Origin: an uncultured Eubacterium sp.
Lineage (GTDB): Bacteria; Bacillota; Clostridia; Lachnospirales; Lachnospiraceae
Length of the DNA: 49,604 nt
NCBI GenBank assembly: GCA_947089855.1
Contig: CAMUML010000032.1
Span: 1 to 49,604 of the forward strand
Direction of reading: 5' to 3'
The position numbers were made by a program, and so were the translations under genes. The notes below the pieces were generated by a model that did no database searches, was not told the DNA's origin, and saw only the letters and a list, made by a program, of their open reading frames with translations. Shown one piece after another: positions 24,248-32,580 of the stretch. Every line of letters starts with the position of its first letter. Positions within the stretch are counted from its first letter, which is position 1.

Positions 24248-25180
24248 GTGAAAAAGAAAAAAGCATCTGTTACCAAAGAAAAGTTTTCCTGGGACCTTAT
24301 GTGGAGGCAGCGGTACCTTTTGATGATGTCAGTGCCGTTTGTCGTCTGGCTGGTCATCTTTAAGTATGTGCCTTTGTGGGGCTGGACAATGGCATTCCAG
24401 GAAGTAAAGCCGGGTTCTTTTGCACTGCCAGTCTGGGAGAGGAAATTTGTAGGGTTAGAGAATTTTGTTAAGGCGTTTACGGACCGGCTGTTTCCGCAGA
24501 CAATGATCAATACCATCGGCCTTAGTATTTTAGGTATTGCAATTGGTACCATTACGTCGATCCTGTTTGCGTTGATACTCAATGAATTGTGTTTTTCAAG
24601 GTTCAAGAAGGTTACCCAGACGGTGTCGTACCTACCGCATTTTGTATCATGGGTTATTATTGCAAGTATTGCAAAAATGCTGTTTAATGATGGCGGCGCA
24701 ATCGATACGATGCTCGGTACAAAGCTGCACCTGATGTCTACCAACAGCCCAATGTTCTGGGTTGTCGTATGTATGGTTGATGTCTGGAAAGAAATGGGCT
24801 GGAATGCGATTATCTACCTTTCCGCGATGGCAGGCATCGACCAGGGGCTGTATGAAGCCGCGAAAGTAGACGGGGCAAGCCGCTTCAAGAGGATTTGGCA
24901 TGTGACGTTGCCTGGCATAAAGCCTACCGTGATAGTCCTGATGATTATGAATATTGGTTCGGCACTCAATGTAGGTATGGAACGCCAAATGCTTTTAAGC
25001 AACAGTATCGTGCAAGACCATGCGATGGTGCTTTCCTGGTTTGCATATGTCCGTGGTATCGGAAGCAACAATTATGGATTAGGTACGGCAATTGGCGTAT
25101 TCCAGTCAGTAGTCGGAGTCATACTTTTGTTTATCGCGAATAAAGTTGCAGGAATGATCGGCGAGAGCAAACTGGTATAG
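24248..25180 (+). CDS. ABC permease, LplB type
   Basis: I chose GTG 24248, nine bases after AAAGGAGG; ATG 24239 would sit directly on that site. The protein (about 310 residues) has six helices and the EAA loop YEAAKVDGASRFKRIWHVTLP. It belongs to the LplB/YteP branch that pairs with a YtcP permease and an LplA lipoprotein for oligosaccharides, as the next two genes do. The 115 bases before it hold a TATAAT (24211-24216) without a clear -35, so a separate promoter is possible but read-through from the receptor gene is more likely. Confidence 0.92.
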   Translation: MKKKKASVTKEKFSWDLMWRQRYLLMMSVPFVVWLVIFKYVPLWGWTMAFQEVKPGSFALPVWERKFVGLENFVKAFTDRLFPQTMINTIGLSILGIAIGTITSILFALILNELCFSRFKKVTQTVSYLPHFVSWVIIASIAKMLFNDGGAIDTMLGTKLHLMSTNSPMFWVVVCMVDVWKEMGWNAIIYLSAMAGIDQGLYEAAKVDGASRFKRIWHVTLPGIKPTVIVLMIMNIGSALNVGMERQMLLSNSIVQDHAMVLSWFAYVRGIGSNNYGLGTAIGVFQSVVGVILLFIANKVAGMIGESKLV

Positions 25181-25191
25181 GAGGAAGAAGG

Positions 25192-26082
25192 ATGAAGACG
25201 AAAGGATTAGGGAAAACAGGTCCAAAGGGTACCGCGTTTGACTATGTGCTGCTTGCGATATGCCTGTTTCTGATCGTAATAACGGTATACCCATTTTTGA
25301 ATGTGCTGGCAATATCGATGAATGATTCTATGGACACGATGAGAAATGTAAATTTTATCATCCCGAGGAAGTTTACGCTGAGTAACTATACATATATATT
25401 CAAGGAGAATAACCTTGGCGGCGCGTTTATGATGTCGGTCGCAAAGACGGTCGCAGGGGCTGTGATAGGCGTGGTCTGCACATCGATGCTGGCCTATGTG
25501 CTCAGTAGAAAAGATTTTTATTTTAATAAACTTTTTACCGTTTTATTTGTTATTACCATGTACGTAAGCGGGGGCATGATCCCAGAATACCTTCTTTTAA
25601 CGAGGACGCTGAAAATGGGCAACAGCTTTTGGGTATACATTATCCCGGGCCTGGTCTGGGTATATAATGTCATACTAATGCGTTCTTATATCGATGGGCT
25701 GCCAATTTCGCTTCAGGAGGCGGCAAAACTGGACGGGGCGAATGATTTTACCATCTGGCGCAAAATCATCCTGCCGCTTTGTACGCCGTCGATTGCGACC
25801 GTTGCGTTATTCGTAGCAGTAGGGCAGTGGAACTCGTTTATGGATACTTACCTGTATGCGAGGGACTTGCCGACCTTGCAGTATGTACTATATGAGATTA
25901 TGGAACAGGCTACCATCCAGATTGACCCGCATTCGGTGTCTAGCCAGGTGAAAAATGCGGTATCCCCAATGTCGGTGCGTATGGCAATTACGATTGTGGC
26001 GACAGTACCGATTTTGGTTGTATATCCGTTCTTACAGAAATATTTTGTAGGAGGCATGACGCTTGGTGCAGTGAAAGACTGA
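25192..26082 (+). CDS. Carbohydrate ABC permease, YtcP type
   Basis: The 296-residue protein starts 11 bases after LplB with GGAGGAAGG upstream. It has six helices, the EAA loop LQEAAKLDGANDFTIWRKI near residue 180-198 and the GGMTLGAVKD end typical of YtcP-type permeases. It completes the membrane channel with the preceding permease. The energising ATPase is not in the window. Confidence 0.92.
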   Translation: MKTKGLGKTGPKGTAFDYVLLAICLFLIVITVYPFLNVLAISMNDSMDTMRNVNFIIPRKFTLSNYTYIFKENNLGGAFMMSVAKTVAGAVIGVVCTSMLAYVLSRKDFYFNKLFTVLFVITMYVSGGMIPEYLLLTRTLKMGNSFWVYIIPGLVWVYNVILMRSYIDGLPISLQEAAKLDGANDFTIWRKIILPLCTPSIATVALFVAVGQWNSFMDTYLYARDLPTLQYVLYEIMEQATIQIDPHSVSSQVKNAVSPMSVRMAITIVATVPILVVYPFLQKYFVGGMTLGAVKD

Positions 26083-26126
26083 TGGCTGGAAGCTAAAAAT
26101 TTTAATGATAGAAAAGGAGAGCAACT

Positions 26127-27821
26127 ATGAAGAAGAAGAAATTAGGGGCAATGCTTTTGGCCGTTGTTATGGCGGCAGGCATGGTGGCCGGATGCGGCAA
26201 TTCAGGCGAAGGCGCAAAAAAGACGAGTGCAGGGGGCGAGGGCCAGGAAGGCACAACCTCGGACGGCGAAGAGGTAACGCTGTCATTTTATAATGCGGAC
26301 CTGCAGGAAGACGACCCATGGACCGATCCGGTAGCGCTGGCGCTGACGGAAAAGACCGGCGTGAAACTGGATGTCGACCATCCGGTAGGGGAAGATAAAC
26401 AGAAAATATCCCTGATGATTGCAGAACAGAAGTTTCCAGACATGATTTACGCAAAGGGCGATGCAGGCAGCTTGATTGACGCAGGTGCATTAATTGATAT
26501 GACGGAGTTAATCGAAGAATATGGCCCGAATATCAAAAAGATGTATGGGGACGAGTTTGATAAACTGAAATATTCTGAGGATGACCCTGCTATTTATCAA
26601 TTGTCCTCTTATGAAAAGGGCGGGACAAAATATGAAGACGCCGGTACCGCACAGGTACAGTTTGATTTCCTGAAAGAAAATGATTATAAGATCCCGGAAT
26701 CCTTGGATGAATTTGAACAGATGCTAAAAGATTATGTCGCAAAGCATCCAAAGACCGATGATGGCATGGATACGATCGGACTGAGCCTTTCTGCGTCCGA
26801 CTGGCATTGGATGATTACACTGGGCAACCCGGCAGGGTATATTGCGGAAGGCGCGCCGGATAACGGGCAGTGGCTGATTGACCAAGACCATAATGCTACC
26901 TATAAATTTACTTCCGAGAAAGTCCGTGCGTATATGAAATGGCTGAATAAGCTGTATAATGAAGGGCTTTTGGATCCGGAATTTGCCACCCAGACACATG
27001 ACGATTATATTGCAAAGATTTCTTCCGGGCGTGTAGTCGCACTGTTTGACACACTGTGGGATTATCAGGACGGCGAGAAGATTTTAAAACAGGATGGGAA
27101 GCTGGGCAAGACTTACTGTGGGATTCCATTTTCCGCCGATAAAGATATAAAAGTACCTACTTTAATGTACCAGGGCCTTGCAACCGGCCAGGGCGTAGGG
27201 ATTACAACTGCTTGTGAGAATCCGGAAGCTGCGATCAAATTCCTGGATTATATTTGTTCCGATGAAGGGCAGGTGCTGGTAAATTGGGGAATTGAAGGCA
27301 CAAACTACAAAATTGACGACGAAGGCCACCGCTACCGTGAACAAAGCGAAATCGATGCATCGAAGAATGATAAAAACTACCAGAAGACAACGGGCGTAGG
27401 TTTCCACGGCTATCCATTCCCGCGTTATGGGGTAGGTGTTGAGGATTCTACAGGAAGTACCTACTCTACGGCCAGCAGGGAGTCTGTGATCCAAGAGTAT
27501 AATGAGGAGCAAAAGGCAGCATGCAAGGCATGGGGCGTAGAGCTGCTACTGGATATTTTCCCGCAGCAGGATGAGTTTGAAGTACCGGATTTCTCACCGG
27601 TATGGGCAATGTCAAAGCCGATTGAATTTGACGATATTGGCAATAAGCTGGATGAAATTGCACAGCCGGGCTTGGTCAGCGCGGTTATGGCAAGTACAGA
27701 TGATTTTGACAAGACCTATGATAAGATGATTTCTGACCTGGAAGGTTCCGGAATGCAGGAAGCAGAAGAAATGCTGACGGAATTGGTAAAGGGCAGGGCG
27801 GCACTTTCGAATGAACAATAA
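26127..27821 (+). CDS. Oligosaccharide-binding lipoprotein, LplA type
   Basis: Signal peptide with lipobox MVAGC (Cys23) and an acidic/Gly tether, then a 530-residue LplA-type binding fold (YNADLQEDDPWTDPVALALT, YAKGDAGSLIDAGALIDMT, GNPAGYIAEGAPDNGQW). AAAGGAGAGCA precedes the ATG. It is the third gene of the importer, and a strong terminator follows its stop. The three exo-glycosidases downstream point to decorated beta-glucan oligosaccharides, such as xyloglucan fragments, as cargo. That is inference from context. Confidence 0.92.
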   Translation: MKKKKLGAMLLAVVMAAGMVAGCGNSGEGAKKTSAGGEGQEGTTSDGEEVTLSFYNADLQEDDPWTDPVALALTEKTGVKLDVDHPVGEDKQKISLMIAEQKFPDMIYAKGDAGSLIDAGALIDMTELIEEYGPNIKKMYGDEFDKLKYSEDDPAIYQLSSYEKGGTKYEDAGTAQVQFDFLKENDYKIPESLDEFEQMLKDYVAKHPKTDDGMDTIGLSLSASDWHWMITLGNPAGYIAEGAPDNGQWLIDQDHNATYKFTSEKVRAYMKWLNKLYNEGLLDPEFATQTHDDYIAKISSGRVVALFDTLWDYQDGEKILKQDGKLGKTYCGIPFSADKDIKVPTLMYQGLATGQGVGITTACENPEAAIKFLDYICSDEGQVLVNWGIEGTNYKIDDEGHRYREQSEIDASKNDKNYQKTTGVGFHGYPFPRYGVGVEDSTGSTYSTASRESVIQEYNEEQKAACKAWGVELLLDIFPQQDEFEVPDFSPVWAMSKPIEFDDIGNKLDEIAQPGLVSAVMASTDDFDKTYDKMISDLEGSGMQEAEEMLTELVKGRAALSNEQ

Positions 27822-27839
27822 TAAATAGATAGAATAGGG

Positions 27840-27878
27840 GGAGCCTGGCTATGGATAACGATATTCAGGCTCCTTTTT
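27840..27878 (+). terminator. Intrinsic terminator after the LplA-type importer
   Basis: GGAGCCTG (27840-27847) pairs with CAGGCTCC (27866-27873) and is followed by TTTTT. It separates importer from enzyme genes, so the enzymes have their own promoter or depend on partial read-through. Confidence 0.8.
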
Positions 27879-27934
27879 GTATTCATACTGGAAGCTGTTT
27901 TTATATTTAATAAAATAAAGAAAGGTATAAGGCT

Positions 27935-30280
27935 ATGAAATTTTACAATGGATGCTGGTTATTAAAAGAAGGCTATGGGTGTTTTTCACCAGCGCAGGTA
28001 TATGAAGTAAGAGGGGAAAAAGGCCAGGTAACGTTATGTGCGCCGACGGCCAGGATTGTAGAAAAAGGGGATACCCTGGGAGGAATTAACCTGACGGTCC
28101 GGATTACGGCGCCAATGCCGGAAATGATCCGGGTGCAGGTCTGCCATCATAAAGGGGTAAAGCCGGATATGACAAAGTTTGAACTGGAACTTCCAAAAGA
28201 ACCGGGTTGTTTCCACATGGAAGAAACGGAGGATACGGTTACCGTAACAAGCGGCCATCTGAGCCTGGTGGTGGACAAGGGGAATTGGTCCATGCGTTAT
28301 GAGCGCGATGGGAAGCTTCTGACGAAGAGCGGGGCGAGGGATCTGGCATATATGAAGACGGACTGGAAGGGGGAAGCCTATGACCATGGAAGTGGGGATG
28401 CTTATATGCGCCAGCAGCTAGGCTTGTCGGTGGATGAACTGGTTTATGGGCTTGGCGAGCGTTTTACGCCGTTTGTGAAGAATGGACAGTCGGTCAGCAT
28501 CTGGAACGAGGATGGTGGGACCAGCACAGAGCAGTCCTATAAAAACATTCCCTTCTATCTGTCCAGCCGGGGATATGGAGTATTTGTCAACCATCCGGAG
28601 AAAGTAGAATTTGAGGTAGCAACTGAGCAGGTTGCCAAGGTGGGGTTTTCGGTAAAAGGGGAAAGCCTGGATTATTTCCTGATCAATGGGCCAACGATGA
28701 AAGAGGTGCTGATGCGGTATACGGACCTTACCGGAAAACCTGCACTGCCGCCAGAGTGGACGTTTGGGCTTTGGCTTTCTACCTCCTTTACAACAGATTA
28801 TGATGAGCGGACCGTTATGGGCTTTATTGACGGAATGCTCGAAAGGGGGATCCCACTCAGCGTATTTCATTTTGACTGCTGCTGGATGCGGGAATTCCAT
28901 TGGACGGATTTTATCTGGGATGAGCGGGTCTTTCCGGATCCGGAAGGGATGCTTGGCAGGATAAAGGAGAAAGGGATCCGGATCTGTGTGTGGATCAATC
29001 CATATATCGGGCAGGAGTCGGCGCTTTTTGATGAAGGGATGGAGAAAGGGTATTTCTTAAAAAGGGCAAACGGCGACGTATGGCAGTGGGATATGTGGCA
29101 GCCAGGGCTTGCGGTCGTAGATTTTACCAACCCGCAGGCAGTGGCATGGTACCAGGATAAGCTGGGCGGCCTGCTGGAAATGGGTGTGGATTGTTTCAAG
29201 ACGGATTTTGGCGAGCGGATCCCAACGGATGTGGTCTATTATAACGGGGCAGATCCGGAAAAAATGCATAACTACTATACCTACCTTTACAACAAGGCAG
29301 TCTATGAGGTACTGGTAAAATACAGGGGAAAAGAGGAAGCAGTACTCTTTGCGCGTTCCGCCACAGTGGGTGGCCAAAAGTTCCCGGTCCACTGGGGCGG
29401 AGACTGCTGGTCTGACTATGAGTCTATGGAGCAGAGCCTAAGGGGCGGCCTGTCTTTGACAAGTAGCGGGTTTGGATACTGGAGCCATGATATTGGGGGC
29501 TTCGAAAGTACGTCTACAGCAGACGTCTATAAGAGGTGGGCGGCATTTGGCCTACTGTCTACCCACAGCAGGTTCCACGGAAGTAAATCTTACCGTGTGC
29601 CGTGGCTGTATGATGAGGAAGCGGTAGATGTGGTACGTTTCTTTGCGAAGCTTAAGGAAAGTTTACTGCCTTACCTTTACAGCAGCGCCTATAGGACTTC
29701 CAAAACCGGGATACCGATGCTGCGCAGTATGGTTTTAGAATTTGAAGGGGATAAGAATTGCCGTTATCTTGATAAACAGTATATGCTGGGGGAAAGCCTT
29801 CTGGTGGCCCCGATTTTTAATGAGGAAGGAATGGCCTCTTATTATCTGCCAAAAGGATTATGGACAAATTACTTGACCGGTGAACAGGCGCAGGGCGGAA
29901 TCTGGCGGGAGGAATACCATGATTACCTCTCTGTGCCGCTGTGGGCCAGGGAGAACAGTATCATTGCTGCCAGGCAAAAAGATGGGGGCGCTGGCAAACC
30001 GTTGGAGGTAAAAGTATTTGGCCTGGCCAGTACGGCGCACACGGAGGTTTATCAAAAGGAAAATAAGATCCTATCCGTGGACTTGCGGCGGGAAGGAAAT
30101 AAAATCTATGGCGAGGCCAAGGGGAGTACAAAAGTGGACATCCGGTTCGTAGGTATCCATTGCCTGGAAACGGCCGGGGCAGCTGCAAATATCGAAGGGA
30201 AGGATTCTGTTTTGAGCCTGGCGCAGCCGCATGGGGCATTTACGTGTACGGTTGAAAATGGGAAGGAGGATATATCGTGA
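27935..30280 (+). CDS. yicI: GH31 alpha-xylosidase, YicI/XylS type
   Basis: The 781-residue protein is close in length to E. coli YicI (772). KTDFGERIPTDVVYYNGADP contains the nucleophile Asp424. HWGGDC holds the acid/base Asp490. The spacing between them (66) is the same as in YicI as I remember it. The N-terminal 280 residues form the beta-sandwich of this branch. Without a signal peptide it acts in the cytoplasm, removing alpha-1,6-xylose from the non-reducing end of xyloglucan oligosaccharides (isoprimeverose-type ends). AAGAAAGG precedes the ATG, and the GH3 gene overlaps its stop codon. Confidence 0.9.
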   Translation: MKFYNGCWLLKEGYGCFSPAQVYEVRGEKGQVTLCAPTARIVEKGDTLGGINLTVRITAPMPEMIRVQVCHHKGVKPDMTKFELELPKEPGCFHMEETEDTVTVTSGHLSLVVDKGNWSMRYERDGKLLTKSGARDLAYMKTDWKGEAYDHGSGDAYMRQQLGLSVDELVYGLGERFTPFVKNGQSVSIWNEDGGTSTEQSYKNIPFYLSSRGYGVFVNHPEKVEFEVATEQVAKVGFSVKGESLDYFLINGPTMKEVLMRYTDLTGKPALPPEWTFGLWLSTSFTTDYDERTVMGFIDGMLERGIPLSVFHFDCCWMREFHWTDFIWDERVFPDPEGMLGRIKEKGIRICVWINPYIGQESALFDEGMEKGYFLKRANGDVWQWDMWQPGLAVVDFTNPQAVAWYQDKLGGLLEMGVDCFKTDFGERIPTDVVYYNGADPEKMHNYYTYLYNKAVYEVLVKYRGKEEAVLFARSATVGGQKFPVHWGGDCWSDYESMEQSLRGGLSLTSSGFGYWSHDIGGFESTSTADVYKRWAAFGLLSTHSRFHGSKSYRVPWLYDEEAVDVVRFFAKLKESLLPYLYSSAYRTSKTGIPMLRSMVLEFEGDKNCRYLDKQYMLGESLLVAPIFNEEGMASYYLPKGLWTNYLTGEQAQGGIWREEYHDYLSVPLWARENSIIAARQKDGGAGKPLEVKVFGLASTAHTEVYQKENKILSVDLRREGNKIYGEAKGSTKVDIRFVGIHCLETAGAAANIEGKDSVLSLAQPHGAFTCTVENGKEDIS

Positions 30281-32379
30281 ACAGGGAGGAACGGGAACTA
30301 CGCAAAGAGGCGGAAGCATTAATGCGCCAGCTTACATTGGAGGAAAAGGTCGGTATGGTCCACGGTGCGGAGCTATTCCGCACCGCTCCGGTAGAGCGCC
30401 TGGGGATTCCGGCACTTACCATGTCGGATGGGCCAATGGGGGTCCGCCAGGAATTTGAGCCGGCAAGCTGGAAGTGTGTGGGCAACCATGATGATTATGT
30501 GACCTACCTGCCCTGCAACAGTGCGCTTGCATCTACATGGAACCGGGAGCTTGCCAGGCTTACCGGGGAAGTATTAGGCGCGGAAGCAAGGGGGCGCGGC
30601 AAGGATGTGATCTTAGGGCCGGGGGTCAATATTAAGCGGAGCCCTTTGTGCGGACGTAATTTTGAATATTTCAGTGAAGATCCCTTTTTGACGAAAGAGA
30701 TGGCGGTCCCTTATATCCAGGGGGTCCAAAACTGGGATGTTGCCGCGTGTGTGAAGCATTTTGCAGCCAATAACCAGGAGACACAGCGGTTATGGGTGGA
30801 TGTAAAAATTGATGAAAGGGCGCTTCGGGAAATCTATCTTCCGGCCTTCCATGATGCGGTTAGGAAAGGAAATTCCTATACGGTCATGGGGGCATATAAC
30901 AAGATATATACAGAGCATTGCTGCCAGAGCGGTTTTCTGCTGAACCAGATCCTTAGAAAAGAATGGGGATACGAAGGGGTTGTGGTTTCCGACTGGGGCG
31001 GTGTCCATGATACGCAGGCAGCGGCGTTTTCCGGGCTTGATATTGAGATGTCGGTAACGGATAATTTTGACGGGTATTATATGGCAGAACCTTTAAGAAA
31101 AATGGTGGAAGAAGGCAAAATTCCAGAGGAAGTGGTCGATGAGAAGGTGGTCCATATCCTGATGCTGATGAAGCGGCTTCATATGCTGGATGGAAAGCGC
31201 AAAAGCGGTACCTATAATGCGCCAAAACATCGGCAGGCGGCCCTTGACGTAGCGCGGGAGTCTGTGGTACTTTTAAAGAATGCAAGAGGCAGGCTTCCGC
31301 TTTCACCAGAAAAGACAAAGGAAATCCTTGTGGTCGGTGAGAATGCAGACTGGATGCACGCGCCGGGTGGCGGCAGTGCGGAGATCAAAGCCTTATACGA
31401 GGTCACTCCGCTGATGGGGATTAAGATGCTGCTTGGCGGCAACACAAAGGTGTCTTATGTAAAAGGATACTGCCAGGATCCAAAGGAGGAAGCCCAGGGA
31501 GCCCAGGATAAAAACTGGCAGGCAGACAGCCTTAAGGATGGAGGTGGCACCAAGGGTGCCCATTCCAGCAGTGAAGCACTGACGCAGTACCGCAGGCTGC
31601 TGCGGGAAGAAGCGGTAACGAAGGCCAAAGGGTTTGAACAGGTTATTTTCATTGGCGGGCTAAACCATGAACAGGATTGTGAGGGGAATGACCGTGCAGA
31701 TATGAAGCTTCCTTATGAACAGGATTGCCTGATCGAAGAGCTGCTAGAGGTAAACCCCGATACGGTTATTGTGCTGGTTGGAGGAAGCCCGGTGGAGATG
31801 GGAAGATGGATTGGCCGCGCTGGCAGCGTACTATGGAGCTGGTATGCGGGCATGGAAGGCGGAAATGCGCTTGCGGAGGTATTATTTGGAAAAACGAATC
31901 CGTCAGGGAAACTGCCAGAAAGCTTTTATAAAAGCCCTATGGATTGCCCGGCACATATATGGGGGAATTTTGGGGAGAAAGAAACAGCAGATTATGCAGA
32001 AGGGGTTTTTGTAGGGTACCGTTACCTAGATGCGTACCATGTGGAGCCGGAATTTTGCTTTGGACATGGATTGTCCTATACTTCTTTTGCATATGGGCAG
32101 GTGGAACTGGTGAAGGAAAATGGAAAAGTATATGTAGATTGCCAGATTGCCAATACCGGAGGGATGGACGGAAAAGAGGCTGTCCAGATCTATTTGGCGC
32201 CAAAGGGCCGGACGGAGGAGGAACCAGTGCGCCAGTTAAAAGGGTTTGGAAAAATCTTTCTAAAATCCGGCGAGGAAAAGAAGCTGCGGATTGAGATAGA
32301 AGGCTATTCTGAAAATATGGAGGTTTGGGCAGGAAGTTCCCTGAACGATATACGGGTGCGTGCAGTGGAAAGGATTTAA
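30277..32379 (+). CDS. GH3 beta-glucosidase family
   Basis: GTG start overlaps the GH31 stop (GTGA) with AAGGAGGA before it, so the two are translationally coupled. The 700 residues carry the barrel (LGPGVNIKRSPLCGRNFEYF, VKHFAANNQE) with nucleophile Asp239 in VVSDWGG. The alpha/beta sandwich (VVLLKNARGRLPLSP, SWYAGMEGGNALAEVLFG) and a fibronectin-like end follow. There is no signal peptide. Combined with alpha-xylosidase it would remove the exposed backbone glucose of xyloglucan fragments. GH3 also includes xylosidases, so substrate choice is inference. Confidence 0.9.
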   Translation: MNREERELRKEAEALMRQLTLEEKVGMVHGAELFRTAPVERLGIPALTMSDGPMGVRQEFEPASWKCVGNHDDYVTYLPCNSALASTWNRELARLTGEVLGAEARGRGKDVILGPGVNIKRSPLCGRNFEYFSEDPFLTKEMAVPYIQGVQNWDVAACVKHFAANNQETQRLWVDVKIDERALREIYLPAFHDAVRKGNSYTVMGAYNKIYTEHCCQSGFLLNQILRKEWGYEGVVVSDWGGVHDTQAAAFSGLDIEMSVTDNFDGYYMAEPLRKMVEEGKIPEEVVDEKVVHILMLMKRLHMLDGKRKSGTYNAPKHRQAALDVARESVVLLKNARGRLPLSPEKTKEILVVGENADWMHAPGGGSAEIKALYEVTPLMGIKMLLGGNTKVSYVKGYCQDPKEEAQGAQDKNWQADSLKDGGGTKGAHSSSEALTQYRRLLREEAVTKAKGFEQVIFIGGLNHEQDCEGNDRADMKLPYEQDCLIEELLEVNPDTVIVLVGGSPVEMGRWIGRAGSVLWSWYAGMEGGNALAEVLFGKTNPSGKLPESFYKSPMDCPAHIWGNFGEKETADYAEGVFVGYRYLDAYHVEPEFCFGHGLSYTSFAYGQVELVKENGKVYVDCQIANTGGMDGKEAVQIYLAPKGRTEEEPVRQLKGFGKIFLKSGEEKKLRIEIEGYSENMEVWAGSSLNDIRVRAVERI

Positions 32380-32381
32380 GC

Positions 32382-32555
32382 GTTACTATTCACAGCCAAT
32401 TTGTTCTTGACAAATATTCTAAGTTATGAGGCTGTAAATAGTAACATTCGCAGGCTCATGGAAAGAATTTGCCTTGCAAATTGGAGCCTGCCCACTCCTG
32501 AATCAGCTTGTCAGCCACCTGGACAGCGGGGTGTTCAGGTGGCTGTGAATAGTAA
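32382..32555. mobile_element. MITE-like element, 174 bp, 15-bp terminal inverted repeats
   Basis: TTACTATTCACAGCC (32383-32397) and GGCTGTGAATAGTAA (32541-32555) are perfect inverted ends. A further internal copy GGCTGTAAATAGTAAC lies at 32430-32445. Inside are a GCAGGCTC/GAGCCTGC stem (32450-32457 and 32484-32491) and an AGCCACCTG/CAGGTGGCT stem at the right end. No coding capacity. It fills the gap between GH3 and GH42. A partial right end lies at 3522-3553 and a related structure at 43551-43589. Confidence 0.65.
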
Positions 32556-32580
32556 TTAAACAACGTTAGGGAGAAAAAAT

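Noticed and set aside
24082-24744. 220-codon minus-strand frame over the LplB start
   Set aside because: It overlaps the promoter region and a clear permease gene, with no ribosome site.
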